Below, in pieces: positions 23,108-34,600 of a stretch of DNA of 64,000 nucleotides; the first letter of the stretch is position 1, and each line of letters begins with the position of its first letter. The stretch comes from Spinacia oleracea (Eukaryota; Streptophyta; Magnoliopsida; Caryophyllales; Amaranthaceae): NCBI RefSeq assembly GCF_020520425.1, contig NC_079490.1, positions 3,658,001-3,722,000 of the forward strand, written 5' to 3'. A program made the translations under genes and the position numbers. The notes below the pieces were generated by a model, which made no database searches, was not told where the DNA came from, and saw only the letters and a list, made by a program, of their open reading frames with translations.

Positions 23108-23850
23108 TTTATTCCTGAAATAAACAATTCAAAGTCTCACTAACGATTTTCCAGCCAAAACATAAACAAGGTTCAATAATCAATAAGTTTGGTGGAATCA
23201 AACAATTCTTTATGCACATGTAAATGTAACACTTAAACAATTAGCACATGCACATACATAACAATCAATTTCTTATCATTGACTAGCTACTAATGCACAT
23301 ATAATTCTATCTTATATGCCCTTCTTATACTACCCATCTCTCATAAACTAAAGCATTAGAATCATTTATATAACGAAATAAAAGAACGAAAATATAATAA
23401 AATTATAACATAGAATAATAACATAAATAAAATATAAAATAAATAAAGTAAAATAAATTAAGGAAATGCGTAGCGAATAAATTAGAAAATAAAGTTATTA
23501 ATTCGAAAAAGATTTATATTTTCTAATAACGAATTCTAACTCTTGAAACAACTAAAAAAAAATGTACTCATTTTTTTTTTTTTTTTTTTTTTTTTTGTTT
23601 TTTTTTTTTTTTTGAATAATAAATAATAAGAGAAATAAAAATGTCGAAAGTATCACTTTAACTTTAATAATAATTTGATTTCGAACTTAAATAAGAATTA
23701 TTATATACTTTCAAACAGGATAAAAGGAAATCGGCCCCCCAAAAAAAAGTACCAATTTTTTAACACTATAATCCGTAGAAGCTCGATTTTTAAGAAATTT
23801 ATTTTAAATAACTAGATAGTTAGGCGCCTAAAATTTATTAAAGTAAAACC
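23108..23850 (-). other. 5' leader of the TR-GAG-like element
   Basis: A/T-rich and non-coding, with T homopolymers at about 23571-23613. Lies between the PBS-like site and the accessory ORF. Confidence 0.6.
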
Positions 23851-23867
23851 TTAGCTTCTAGATACCA
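23851..23867 (-). other. PBS-like site of the TR-GAG-like element
   Basis: On the minus strand, three bases inside the 5' LTR, TGGTATCTAGAAGCTAA. It begins with the TGG expected of a tRNA primer site but departs from the initiator-Met form after TGGTATC, so the primer is uncertain. Confidence 0.5.
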
Positions 23868-23870
23868 CTT

Positions 23871-26869
23871 TGTAACACCCCGACAATTCTCTCTTTTCTA
23901 AAATAATCTTTTAACATAAAACGTAGAGAATTATCAAGGCATTATCGCCCGTGTGAAAACGTAACGGCTTATTCAGAATTTTGCAGCGGAAAACATAAAA
24001 CTAACTTTAGGTTTATAAATAATCTATTACAGATTTAGTCCCCAAGAATCATCCAACGAAAATAAGGAAATATAAATAGTACGACAAGTTTAAAGTCCCA
24101 ATTAACAAACCCAAGTTAACTTAGCAAATCAAAACTAAATACAAGCTCTCTATTCCCGATCCCAATGATGCAACATCTTCAAACCTGCAGATGGACAATG
24201 CTTATTGATCCTTAGAGACTGCTCACCAAAGATCGGGTCATCACAGGATCAATAAGGCATAGCCATGATCAACATGCACAAGCAAAAGCACGTAATCAGC
24301 AAAGCTGAGTACTACATACTAAAACAATAATAATCCTAACATAATTCTATTAAACGAACAATCCTAACATGATGCTAATGAAACAAAGGTAAGGGTAAAC
24401 AATACATTAATTTGAATGCCACACTTGACCAGACTAAGCTAGACTGGACTAGACTTTTATAACAATAGTATTATTTTAATTGAAATAGGCAATGGACTGA
24501 GCTGTCTACTAGAAACTTCTTCTTCTTCACTAAGGAAGACGAGGTACGGGCGCGACTCCGTAAACCCCAATGACCTGCGATATCGAGGGACTTTTAAATA
24601 AAATAGAACCGGTGATCAATCCGGCCCCAGAAAAAGCCATAGGCGACCCATGACCCCAACTCCTGATTGTCCGTCACTTTAGACGTGCACAGTCTAAAGC
24701 TATTGCTACTCAGTTTCACTTTACATGACTTAACTTTTAATACTTGGTTATGACTCATCAAACATAAATATTATATTCAACAAGTAAACACAACTTCTTT
24801 TATCTTTGAATTAAGCAAGTGATCACAAAGATGTCACACAAGACTTATTCCAATTAATTCAACCTTTCCTTTAATATTGATCAACCCCTCTATATGGGTA
24901 TAAAGTTTCAACTTACTAAACAAGGTCCTCGGCCCTTATAAAGTAGTGAAAAGCTAAAAGGGAACAATAAACAATCGATCTGAATCAATATATATAATAA
25001 TCTAATGTTCCCAACCAACATGTTCGTATCAATCATCCATACTAACATGTTACGATTCTCATAATGCAATATAAGTTCAATATGTCCGTCCAACAGTATT
25101 AAACATGCAATTTCAACCTAACCAAGTTCGTCAATAATATCAACATAACTAAGTTCAACAACAATCTCAACACAACCAAGTTCACCAACAAGTTCAACAT
25201 GGTTTCAACAATTAGCACACATTCCAAGCACACAGGTATGTACGTACCTTGTGTAAACAAACTGATAGGCCACTTTAACGAATTCAAAAGTCGCCCACAA
25301 AGAATTCTCCGCCTAAAATAATCAAGAAACGTACCCAAATCAATTCCTAATAATTTACAGCAACACTAACGTATTCTAAATACATCCTAAACCTATTTAG
25401 AACATTCCCCAATATCGAAACTTAATTAAATAATCTCCAAGCATAATAACTATTAAACTAATGATCCCAAAACGTTCTAAACTCCAATAAAACATCCCTT
25501 TTAAAATTTCCAGCAATATAGAATAATTTCAAACGTCCACAAAACATAATCAACGTTCTTAAAATCGTAAAAATAATAGCTTTAATAATATATAGTCATT
25601 CTATTATGATTTAATCATTAAAAACCTTAAAAATTCACACTTTAATAATTAAAAACTCTTACTTCAATTCAATTATGTAATCTGAAAATTAAATTATTAA
25701 TTAAGCATAGTATATAATCTGAAAATCTAACTTAATCATAAAAGCTTATAATTTATATTCAAGAAACATGAATTAAATTATTAAAACTCCATTAAAACCC
25801 TAACTTAACGCAATTAACAAATCTGAAAATAATTAAATTAATTTCAACAACATTTAATCTGAAATTTCATAACTTAATTATAAAAATCATAAATTTAATT
25901 CAAGAAACATAAATTCAAATTAATTAAATTAATTAAAACATTTAAATAACTTAGGGTTTAAGAAAATAAACCAAATAGGGAGGAGAGAGAGAGCGACCGG
26001 TGGTCAGAGGCACGGCGGCGCGGCAGCGACGCTGCAGGTGGGCGGCGCAGCGAACGGAGCAGGGCTGGACGGCGGCTCAATGGTGGTGGCTACGACTGCC
26101 TTGAGCTTGCGGCATAGTAAGAACGAAGGGGAGGAGTTCCGGCAAGCGAGAGGGAGAACAAGGAGGAGGACGCGGCGGCGCAACAAGGGGTTGGGCGGCG
26201 ACGCGGCGGTGGTGCGGCGGCTGGTGGTTGTTGCACGCAAAACAGCAGAAGCAAATAAGGAGAGGAGGAAAACGAGAGAGAAGAAAGAAACAAAGAAGAA
26301 GAGGAAGGAGGAGTTACCACGTACGAGGGTCGACGGTGGTCGTCGGTGCAGGTGGTGGTCCGGCAGTCAGAGTGCGGTGCGGCGGCTGACAAGGGAGAGG
26401 AGAGGGATTGCTGGTGTTGTGCGTGAGGTTGAAGGAGGATGGAGGGGTTTTGGTTCCACGTGATTTTGAAAAGAGAAAAGGGAGTATTGGTTTGGGTTTT
26501 GTTACTTTGGGCTTCACCAATTGGGCTAGAGTTAGGAGTTTAATTTTAGGATTCGAATCCAAAACCGAAATATGATCGTTTTCTAAATTCAATCGATTTT
26601 CGTAATTCAAATTCTTTTTAACTTAAAATTCTAAAATTATTCTTTATTGCACAAACCGTTAAAATATTTAGAATATATTTAAATAAAATTAAATATACAT
26701 TAAATATATAATAAAGTTCTAAAATCGTTAAATATTTAGAACGTACTTAAAATAAAATAAATATACGTTAATTATATATTTATTACTTAAAATTCATAAA
26801 TTCTATTTAAATATAAATAATGTACGTTAATATATATTAATAAAATTTATAACTTTACGGGGGATTACA
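23871..26869 (-). repeat. 5' LTR of the TR-GAG-like element (2,999 bp)
   Basis: Partner of 6844-9842; same length and terminal bases. Confidence 0.95.
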
Positions 26870-26950
26870 TGCCCTCTCTTGGGCTAGCTCGGCTTGGGCT
26901 TTCTCGTAAGCCGCCTTCATCTCTGCGATCGTCATCTCTCCAGTAGCCAT
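26870..26950 (-). pseudogene. gag: Tat gag, first 27 codons
   Basis: ATG at 26950, reading MATGEMTIAEMKAAYEKAQ, then cut after codon 27 by the TR-GAG-like insertion. It includes the right TSD copy (26870-26874) and joins in frame to 6838. The helical, Ala/Glu-rich start is usual for this type of Gag. Confidence 0.85.
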
Positions 26951-26987
26951 GGTGAAAGGGGTGCTTTTGTGTAAAACCTAGTTAATG

Positions 26988-27005
26988 TCCCCACAGACGG
27001 CGCCA
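26988..27005 (-). other. Primer-binding site of the Tat element
   Basis: Minus strand TGGCGCCGTCTGTGGGGA, three bases inside the 5' LTR. The TGGCGCCGTCTGTGG form is common in Tat-lineage elements. Confidence 0.75.
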
Positions 27006-27008
27006 AAC

Positions 27009-27693
27009 TGTTTATGCCAAAATTCGTATGGGGGCGACTTTCGGCTAGGGTCGACACTAACTAAGCAAAGAATCAACGACACAAATAAAGAGACACGACA
27101 CAGAGGAGTGTTGACGCGGAAAACCCAGGAATAAGGTAAAAAACCGCGGATAGCTATGAGGCTATCAATCCACTAAGTATTCTATATGATTGTTTATGCT
27201 TTTCTCTCTAAGAATCGATATCAAAAATCTCAAGTACAATAATGAATACTGAAACAGTTTATAGCTTAAGAGTTTTTTTGCTTGAATCAACGTGCCTTGC
27301 TTATCATTATCTTCGTCCTTTTATAGGATATTCTCAACGGTCTAATCGGTTGAGAAAATCCCACAAAGATAGGAGTATATTTGTCACACGTCTCTTCAGC
27401 CTTCAACTGCTTCCGCGCTTCTCGCGCGTGTCTTGGACTCGTTCTTGCTAGCTTGACGGCGCTGCCTATCATGGGCTTTAGGTCACTTATCTTCATCAAC
27501 CCGTTTCTCGAGGACGTGTCTCAGTTTCCTGTACTTTGTCGCCTGTCCTTCGTCGGTTATACCTCGTCGTACGATGCTACGTCGGACGTATCTCCCTGGA
27601 GCTGTGTTTACCTGCGACACGACAGGACCTGGCTGACACGACATGATCAAACGTTAGAACGGTTATGTCGTTAGTCCAAAAAGTGGGATAACA
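27009..27693 (-). repeat. LTR of the Tat element (685 bp)
   Basis: Plus-strand ends TGTTTATGCC and GGGATAACA (minus: TGTTATCCC to CATAAACA). On its left lie a PBS and gag, so it is a 5' LTR for the element in 1-27008. On its right lies a polypurine tract, so it is also a 3' LTR for a second copy. This is an LTR shared by two internal regions. Confidence 0.8.
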
Positions 27694-28177
27694 GTTTGCC
27701 CCCAATTGTGAATTTGCGGAGTCACACAGAGCAAAAGAAACAATTCAAATTAAAAAACTGTCTCCAACTGTCTAGTTCGTGGGATAAAACCGTTCAAAAT
27801 TCTAGAGTAATAAATACCAATTCTCGACATGCAATAAAGTTCTTCACACCAAGTTTTTCAAAAAATTTCTAGATCCGAAAGCAGGAGAGAGAAGAGGGAG
27901 AAAGCGAAGTCGATTTTCGCACTGAGTTTGTTCGATTTCAGGTAAAATTTGCTTTCTTTTTCGATTTCCTTGTAGATTTTTGTAAGTGAGATGGGTAGAT
28001 CTAAGTCGGTTGTAGCGAGAGGAAAGGGGGAGTCGGGTTCCACTCGGGTTAAGTCCCTTAACCCGATATATTCTACTGTGGTGGATCCGGCGGCTTTTGT
28101 TGAACTTGCTGGTTTGCCGCCGTCGGCGGAAGTGAAGATTCCCGGCTCGGATGAGGAAGCCTTTGACTGTCCAGAGG
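27694..28177 (-). mobile_element. Truncated 3' end of a second Tat copy
   Basis: Begins with a polypurine tract (minus ATTGGGGGCAAAC, 27694-27706) against the LTR. It then holds a leader and the start of a plus-strand ORF, and stops abruptly at about 28177 where unrelated sequence with a direct repeat begins. Confidence 0.65.
27991..28177 (+). pseudogene. N-terminal fragment of the Tat antisense accessory ORF
   Basis: ATG at 27991, MGRSKSVVARGKGESGS, open to 28185 but Tat sequence ends at about 28177. Same strand and same relative place (close to the 3' LTR, reading away from it) as the ORF at 3-947, so it is probably the missing N-terminus of that protein, though the two fragments do not overlap. 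Upstream there is an A/T-rich ATAAATA box (about 27811) and a possible 5' UTR intron (TTTCAG/GTAAAA near 27942, acceptor TTGTAG near 27975). Confidence 0.5.
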
Positions 28178-28279
28178 TACTATAAGCCCAGCCCACCATC
28201 AAAATGTTATGAATGCGTCATATGCTGGGCTGCAGGTTGGGCCTTAAGGTACTATAAGCCCAGCCCACCATCAAAATGT
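28177..28279. repeat. 33-bp direct repeat at the Tat breakpoint
   Basis: GGTACTATAAGCCCAGCCC followed by ACCATCAAAATGTT occurs at 28177-28209 and again at 28247-28279, 70 bp apart. The first copy coincides with the end of retrotransposon sequence. Confidence 0.85.
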
Positions 28280-31019
28280 TGTCCATTATGTTAAGACTTT
28301 AAGAGATAGATGTTTGAGTAGTTGGGCAGCTTGAACTAGCGTATTCTTGGGCCTTGAAAGTAAAGAAGTTTTCATTTAGATGGTGGTGGTGTGTACTATT
28401 GTGGGTGGTTGGGCAATCCAATAATTCAAATTCATTGCATAGTTTTCACAGAAATTGCATTTTAACTATGTTGGAACATTTATAGAAATTGTGACCCGTA
28501 ACCCGATTTTATTCGAACCCGAGCAACCCGAAAAGGAATGGGTTAAAATCCGACCGAATCCGTTTTGGACCCGACCGATTGAAAATCATTGTATTTATAG
28601 TAATAAATGAGATTATGAGAAAATTTAAGCATAATAGACACGTTGTTTTTACTATTGTTGTGTGTAATATGATTTTAATTTGAATTATACACCATTTTAT
28701 AGTTGAATTTGACTAAATATAAACTTGTGTATGAAATTTTGTTAATTTGTGCCCATATTTTGTATATTTATCACCTAAGTTAATGAAAATATAATGCGCG
28801 TTTGAAAATCTCTTAACCCATTGGGTCGACCCGAACCCGAAAGTGACCGACCCGATTCAACCCGAACCCGACAATAATTTTTTACAACCCGACCCGACCG
28901 ACCCGCATGACAAGTCTATTCCTACGTCATGAAATCATAGGAAGAAAGTGATATTTCAGTAGGAACACTAACATGTGGCGCTCAATCGGACCAACGTGCA
29001 TAAGCCTAATTTCACATAATTAACGTGTTATATCATGAAGGGACGTGTCTTGCCATGTCGTATTTTCCATAAAAATGTGGCTCGAGACCACAACCCACGA
29101 CTTTTTCGTCATGGATCGGGTACTTTTCATGTTCGCCATACATTGTATCGGGCCGACCAAACCCAACCCAGTGTCATATTAACAAACTAGCAAGTGTGAG
29201 ACGTACGACTTCTACCATATATTAAAATAGTTCATGATCTTTTCGTCTCATAGTATAAACTCATACGGAGTACGAATTACAAGTCTTCTACACCTAATAA
29301 TAAAATAAGGGCTTATTTGATAAACCATTAGCATTAAATAAAAATTATATTTTGTTAATAAACAAATAAAATATTAGCATGAGCTCAAAAAATACATAGC
29401 CTCCTAAGGAAGTTTCCATTTCATTAGCCGTCGTGGTCATGAGTCTTGAGTCGCCGGTATAGAAAGAACGGCCAAATGAAATCCCATTTTGCTGATATGC
29501 ATCAATAAAATCCAGCCAAACCACAACTGGAAATGTCTATATTTTCTAAATGGGAAATACTCCTTAATTTAGTAGTCATAAATTCAACAAACTATTGTGA
29601 GTTTTTTTATGTCAATTACTCTACGACTCTGTTGTGTTTGTCTGGTTTGATCTGGTATGGTCTGTATTTATTCTACGGAGTACTTTGAACGTATCAAATC
29701 GGATTTTATTAAATCCAGCTATTATTAATACATGATCATAAATACATTAAAGTTACCGATTTTTAAAAAAATAGAAAACTATTTTCCAATTTGAAGTACA
29801 TCAAATATGTCACTAGGCTTGATAATCGGGCGGGTCGAGTCAGGGTAGGTGTTGCGGTGCGGATCAAATGATGAATTGATCATTTTTAGCTGCTCGAAGT
29901 GTTCGGTTGTTGGTCAATAGTGGCCCAATAGTAAGCATGTCATGAACGAGCAAGGAAAAGGGGAAAAAAGAAGTGAAAGTCAAACCCTTGTACAAGTGAA
30001 TACGAAGTTGTATGTATAATTATTTAATTTTTAAAACTATTGGCCCAAAACTTCCCAACAAAATTCTTTCTAAGAGCTTTTTTAACTCGATACTCCTTCC
30101 ATATTTAATTAAAAGATATACTTTGACCGGCACGTAGTTTAGCAGAGTGAGCCGAGTTTATTAAAATAAGATGAACGTAGGGTAGTGGGTGGATCTTTGA
30201 TTGTACTAAAAGGTTATGTGAGCAATTGTAAGGACCACAAGAAGTAGAGAAATATTAATATAATTGAAAGTGGAGATCGTGACATCCCAAAAAATAAAGT
30301 GTATCTTTTAATTAAATACGAACAATTATAGAAAGTGTATATTTTAAAATAAACATGAAGGGAGTACTTTGTAATAAGCTATTGTATATCAATGGACTAC
30401 CCTGTCGAATAACTTGACTTACACGTCCCCATCAAAAAAAAAAAAAAACTACTTACACGTCACTAGGAAAACTGATTTTGACACACCTATATACGAGTAG
30501 CACAATTTAATGTGCTTTTCCTGCCTCATAGTTGACGTTTTAACCTAGCGATTAAGATTGAGGGCCTCAAAAGTATTAAGTCACAAATTTAAGTTCCAAT
30601 CCCATCTATAATTTGTACTGCTTTTATATTTTATTCGCATTAAAAAAAATTAATACTTGAGCTAAACAAAATGTTGGGAACATAACTAATGAAGAGTATT
30701 TGGTTTACTTTACTTTGAACCAAGCAAATTTGACCAAACATTAAAAGTACCCCCATAACTTCATTAATCACAATTAACCATAGTAAACACCCAAATACTT
30801 TCCCTCTTATCCTCTCAATTGTCATTTATCTTCCTAGAAAACGCCAAACTCCAAACCATTTCACACCCAAAATTTTAAAAATTAAAAATCAAACAAAAAC
30901 AAAAAACATAAATTCTCTCTCCACTCCAGTTGTAAACTGGTAACCTCCGCGTTACACCCCAATATAAAAACCCCAAAACCAAAACAACCATTCTATAATT
31001 CCTTCTATCCCTCCACCAA
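28280..31019. other. Intergenic DNA upstream of the first GH9 gene
   Basis: No gene. Contains ACCCGACCC/AACCCGA-rich simple sequence at about 28490-28570 and 28800-28920, A/T-rich unique sequence and one Stowaway-type MITE at 30093-30364. The ORFs here are short and unsupported. Confidence 0.7.
30093..30364. mobile_element. Stowaway-type MITE
   Basis: Terminal inverted repeats CTCCTTCC and GAAGGGAG, flanked by TA (30091-30092 and 30365-30366). Non-coding, 272 bp, A/T-rich. Confidence 0.7.
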
Positions 31020-31656
31020 CATTCCTCTACGTCATTATCCTTCCAGGCCCGGCCCGAACCCAAATACAAAAAACACCCTCTCCTCCCCTGAATCCCGGCT
31101 ACGTCATTACCTTTCAAACCCGACCCGGGACTCAAAAATATAAAGAAACACCCTCTCCCTCCAAATCCCCTCTACGTCGTTACCCTTTCAGACCCGGCCC
31201 GAACTCAAAAACATAAAGAAAGACACCCTTTTCCCCGGAATCCCATCTACATCGTTGCACTGAGCCCGGCCCGAACTCAAAACATAAAGAAAGACACCCT
31301 TCTCTCCGGAATCTTGTCTACATCATTAGTTTTCAAGCCCGGCCCGAACTAAAAACCATAAAGTACCCCTTTCCCCCGGAATCCTGTCTAACTCATTACC
31401 TGTCAGGCCCGGCCCAAACTATAAAAACATAAAGAAAGACACCCTTTTCCCCGGAATCCTGTCTATATTATTGCTCTGAGCCCGACCCGAACTCAAAAAC
31501 ATAAAGAAAGACACCATTTTCCCCCGGAATCCTGTTTACATCATTACTTTCAGGCCCGGCCCGAACTAAAAACATATAGAAAGACGCCCTCTTCCCCGGA
31601 ATCCCCTCTACATCATTTCCCTGAGCCCGGCCCGGCCCTAAACTCAAACACAAAAG
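31020..31656 (+). repeat. Nine-unit minisatellite ending at the GH9 start codon
   Basis: Units of about 70-75 bp starting near 31021, 31095, 31166, 31241, 31312, 31382, 31457, 31530 and 31602. Each has a pyrimidine-rich TCTACATCATT part, the core AGGCCCGGCCCGAACTC, then AAAACATAAAGAAAGACACCC and CCCCGGAAT. The last unit runs directly into the ATG at 31657. It therefore forms the 5' UTR and/or core promoter; no separate TATA box stands out. Confidence 0.9.
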
Positions 31657-34600
31657 ATGCACAGCTCAAACGTATGGGGAGGATCATACGAAGTAGCAGT
31701 ACACAGAGACGAACACGAACACAACAACAACAACAACAACAACAACAAAAGCAGAGAAATGGAAGATTGGGATAAATCAAGCTTACTTTACCAAGAACAA
31801 CTCCATAATCATCACAATCAAAATCACACTCATGAATTAGATCAAGTTCAACAAGGTTGGTTATTAATACCACAAGACAAAACCCGCAAAAACAGGAAGA
31901 ACAAGTATGTTGATTTTGGGTGCATTATTGTTAGCAAGAAGATACTCAAATGGGCATTTTGGTCTTTTCTAATTGCGTTCATTGTTATTGGGTTGCCGAT
32001 TATTATTGCTAAGTCTTTGCCTAAGCATAAACATGGACCTCCTCCTGCTGATAATTACACTGTTGCCCTTAATATGGCTCTTCGGTTCTTCAATGCCCAG
32101 AAATGTAAGTTCTTTTTTCTTCTCTGTTTTTTTTAAAAAATATTATTTAATTTTAAAATGAAATTATTATTTAATATTTACTTCCTTTTTTGTGTGGGAT
32201 TATATTTAATGTGAAAATCTTTGTGATTTTTGGTGCTATAAATAAGTTTCCCGTTGATATATTGATTAGGGCCGAATTACGTATGTGTCATATTTATAAT
32301 GAAGCCCGAGCCCGGCCCAAAACATCGAATTACTTGAAATTTGCTTCCTTTTTTGTGTGGGATTATATTTAATGTGAAATTGTTTGTGATTTTTGGTGCT
32401 ATAAATAAGTTTCCCGTTGATATTTGCGTATATCCTACATTGATTAGGGCCGAATTACGTATTTGTCATGTTTAGAATGATGCCCGAGCCCGGCCCAAAA
32501 CATCGGAAGCCGCTTTGTTCTTTTTTATTCTCTGTTTTTCTAAATATAATTTTATTTTAAAATGAAATTATTTAAAATTTACTTCCTTTTTTGTGTGGGA
32601 TTATATTTAATGTGAAAATCTTTGTGATTTTTGGTGCTATAAATAAGTTTCCCGTTGATATATTGATTAGGGCCGAATTACGTATGCTTCATATTTATAA
32701 TGAAGCCCGAGCCCGGCCCAAAACATCGAATTACTTGAAATTTGCTTCCTTTTTTGTGTGGGATTATATTTAATGTGAAATTGTTTGTGATTTTTGGTGC
32801 TATAAATAAGTTTCCCGTTGATATTTGCGTATATCCTACATTGATTAGGGCCGAATTACGTATTTGTCATGTTTAGAATGATGCCCGAGCCCGGCCCAAA
32901 ACATCGGAAGCCGCTTTGTTCTTTTTTATTCTCTGTTTTTCTAAATATAATTTTATTTTAAAATGAAATTATTTAAAATTTACTCCCTTTTTTGTGTGGG
33001 ATTATATTTAATGTGAAAATCTTTGTGATTTTTGGTGCTATAAATAAGTTTCCCGTTGATATGTGCAATTAAGCCAATTATGTATGTGTATTGTATTTCC
33101 CATATTGATTAGGGCCAAATTACGTAGGTGTAATGTTTAGATTAAAGCCCGAGCCCGGCCCAAACCTCGAAAATCCGCTTTGGCCCGTTGATATATGCAA
33201 CTATGAATGTGTATAACTGTATATCCCATATTGATTAGGGCCGAATTACGTATGTGTCATGTTTAAATTAAAGGCCCGAGCCCGGCCCAAAACCTCAAAA
33301 CCCGTTTTAGCCCGTAAAGTTCGTACCAAATTTATGGTTATCATAATGAGTTTTTGACTTAAAGTCCTTCTCACCCCTATTTTTTATCACCTTTAGTGCG
33401 TGTATATCCGATATTGATTAGGAAATTAGTACTAGAACGTAATCATAAGCAATTACATATTAGTAAAATCTTAAAGAAAATGATATTTGAAAAATGTACA
33501 TTAAAAATAATCCAACAACATAATACAATAACATTTGATTTTTATCTATTATTCCGTAGTAAGAAAGTTTGGTAAAAAATAATGTATGAATAGTGCAATC
33601 GTTAAACGGTTACTCCGTACAAATATTCAAGAACGGAGAGAGTAAGATTGAGTTTGGGAACCAAGTAAACTTGGAAGTGTGAGGAAAAGTAAAACTATGA
33701 AAATCTGTAGAAAAGCAAATCTGAAGAAATATGTAGAAATCACAAATTTTAATTTGTTTGGCTAATTATTATGGAAAATAAGAAAAATTGAAATATCTCA
33801 TATATTTCACTTCTTTAATTTTGTTTTCCTCATATTTCCACAGTTTTCCTATCACTTTTGAGGTAAAGTGTGAAAAATAAAACAGGTAAAATATAACTAG
33901 TTGATTTCCACAAATTTCCACACATTTCACTTTTCTCACTTTTCTATTTAAATACCAAACAAGCTAAAATTAAGAAATTCTCATATTTTCACAATTTTAC
34001 ACATTTTTCTCATTAAACTAGAGTTTCTAAACACAGGGTAAGTGAATACTACTTAACCCTAAACTATGCATATATTGTAAAAAGGAAAAATATATAATTA
34101 CAATTATGTGTATATCCTATAATGATTAGGAAATTTTGGTATAAATTGTAGTAAATCACATGATTTTGATTTTTTTTTTTTTTAAAATGTTGTGATTTGT
34201 TTGGGATAATCTTGATTCAGTGAATTCGAACGTTATTGACAGCTAAGACTGAACAATGATGCACTTGGCTCTAAGAAAGTTTTTTTCCTGAAACGGTGAA
34301 TTATTTTCTGAAAAGCAACAGCTAGTCTACAAGAAAAGTCCCATCGAAAATTTGGAAAAGCCTATCTAAAGTCAAAAGTAATTTTTGGAATTTCACCCAT
34401 TTACTATAGTAAGGTTGAAATGTCCTTACTCTTGCATCATTTCATGTCTTTGGTTAATTATTGAGACTATTGATAGAGATGCATGTGATGCGTGTTTCAA
34501 ATTTCAAAATACGATATTCACATTGAAAGATTGTGTACGGAGTATGAAATATTAGTAAGGGCATTTTTGATAATATAGGTTTATAATAAAGTTACATTAT

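Larger units (their letters stand above)
6844..26869 (-). mobile_element. Non-autonomous large-LTR element with gag but no pol (TR-GAG-like), containing a nested copia element
   Basis: Total 20,026 bp, of which 10,397 bp is a later copia insertion plus TSD; the element's own length is about 9.6 kb. Two 2,999-bp LTRs begin TGTAACACC and end GGATTACA on the plus strand. Internal sequence, in its own sense: PBS-like site, a T/A-rich leader, an accessory ORF split by copia, a Ty3/gypsy-type gag with two zinc knuckles, a short 3' UTR and a purine-rich tract. No protease, RT or integrase is present, so movement must depend on proteins supplied in trans. Only two LTR-LTR differences were noticed, so insertion was recent. 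Confidence 0.88.
1..27693 (-). mobile_element. Ty3/gypsy Tat-type LTR retrotransposon, interrupted by nested elements, 3' end outside window
   Basis: Minus-strand element whose own parts are 1-6843 and 26870-27693; everything between is a later insertion. Order in its own sense: LTR (27693-27009), PBS, gag start at 26950, gag, protease, RT, RNase H, second (archaeal-type) RNase H, integrase ending at 1572, then a 3' region with an ORF on the opposite strand. The double RNase H and the antisense 3' ORF are hallmarks of the Tat lineage (Tat/Retand/Ogre). The 3' LTR lies left of position 1. The copy is dead: one TGA in gag, one TAG between protease and RT (possibly functional), a frameshift in RT and an Asp-to-Asn change in the integrase active site. 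Confidence 0.9.

Noticed and set aside
27242-27674. ORFs inside the Tat LTR
   Set aside because: LTR sequence with no domain; frames overlap on both strands.
30875-31873. Minus-strand ORFs (for example 31468-31662 and 31613-31873) across the minisatellite and GH9 exon 1
   Set aside because: They read the 72-bp repeat and the complement of exon 1; repeated peptide motifs come from the array.
33650-34030. Possible MITE between GAGTTTGGGAACC and GTTTCTAAACACAGGG
   Set aside because: The inverted repeat is weak and no target duplication is visible.
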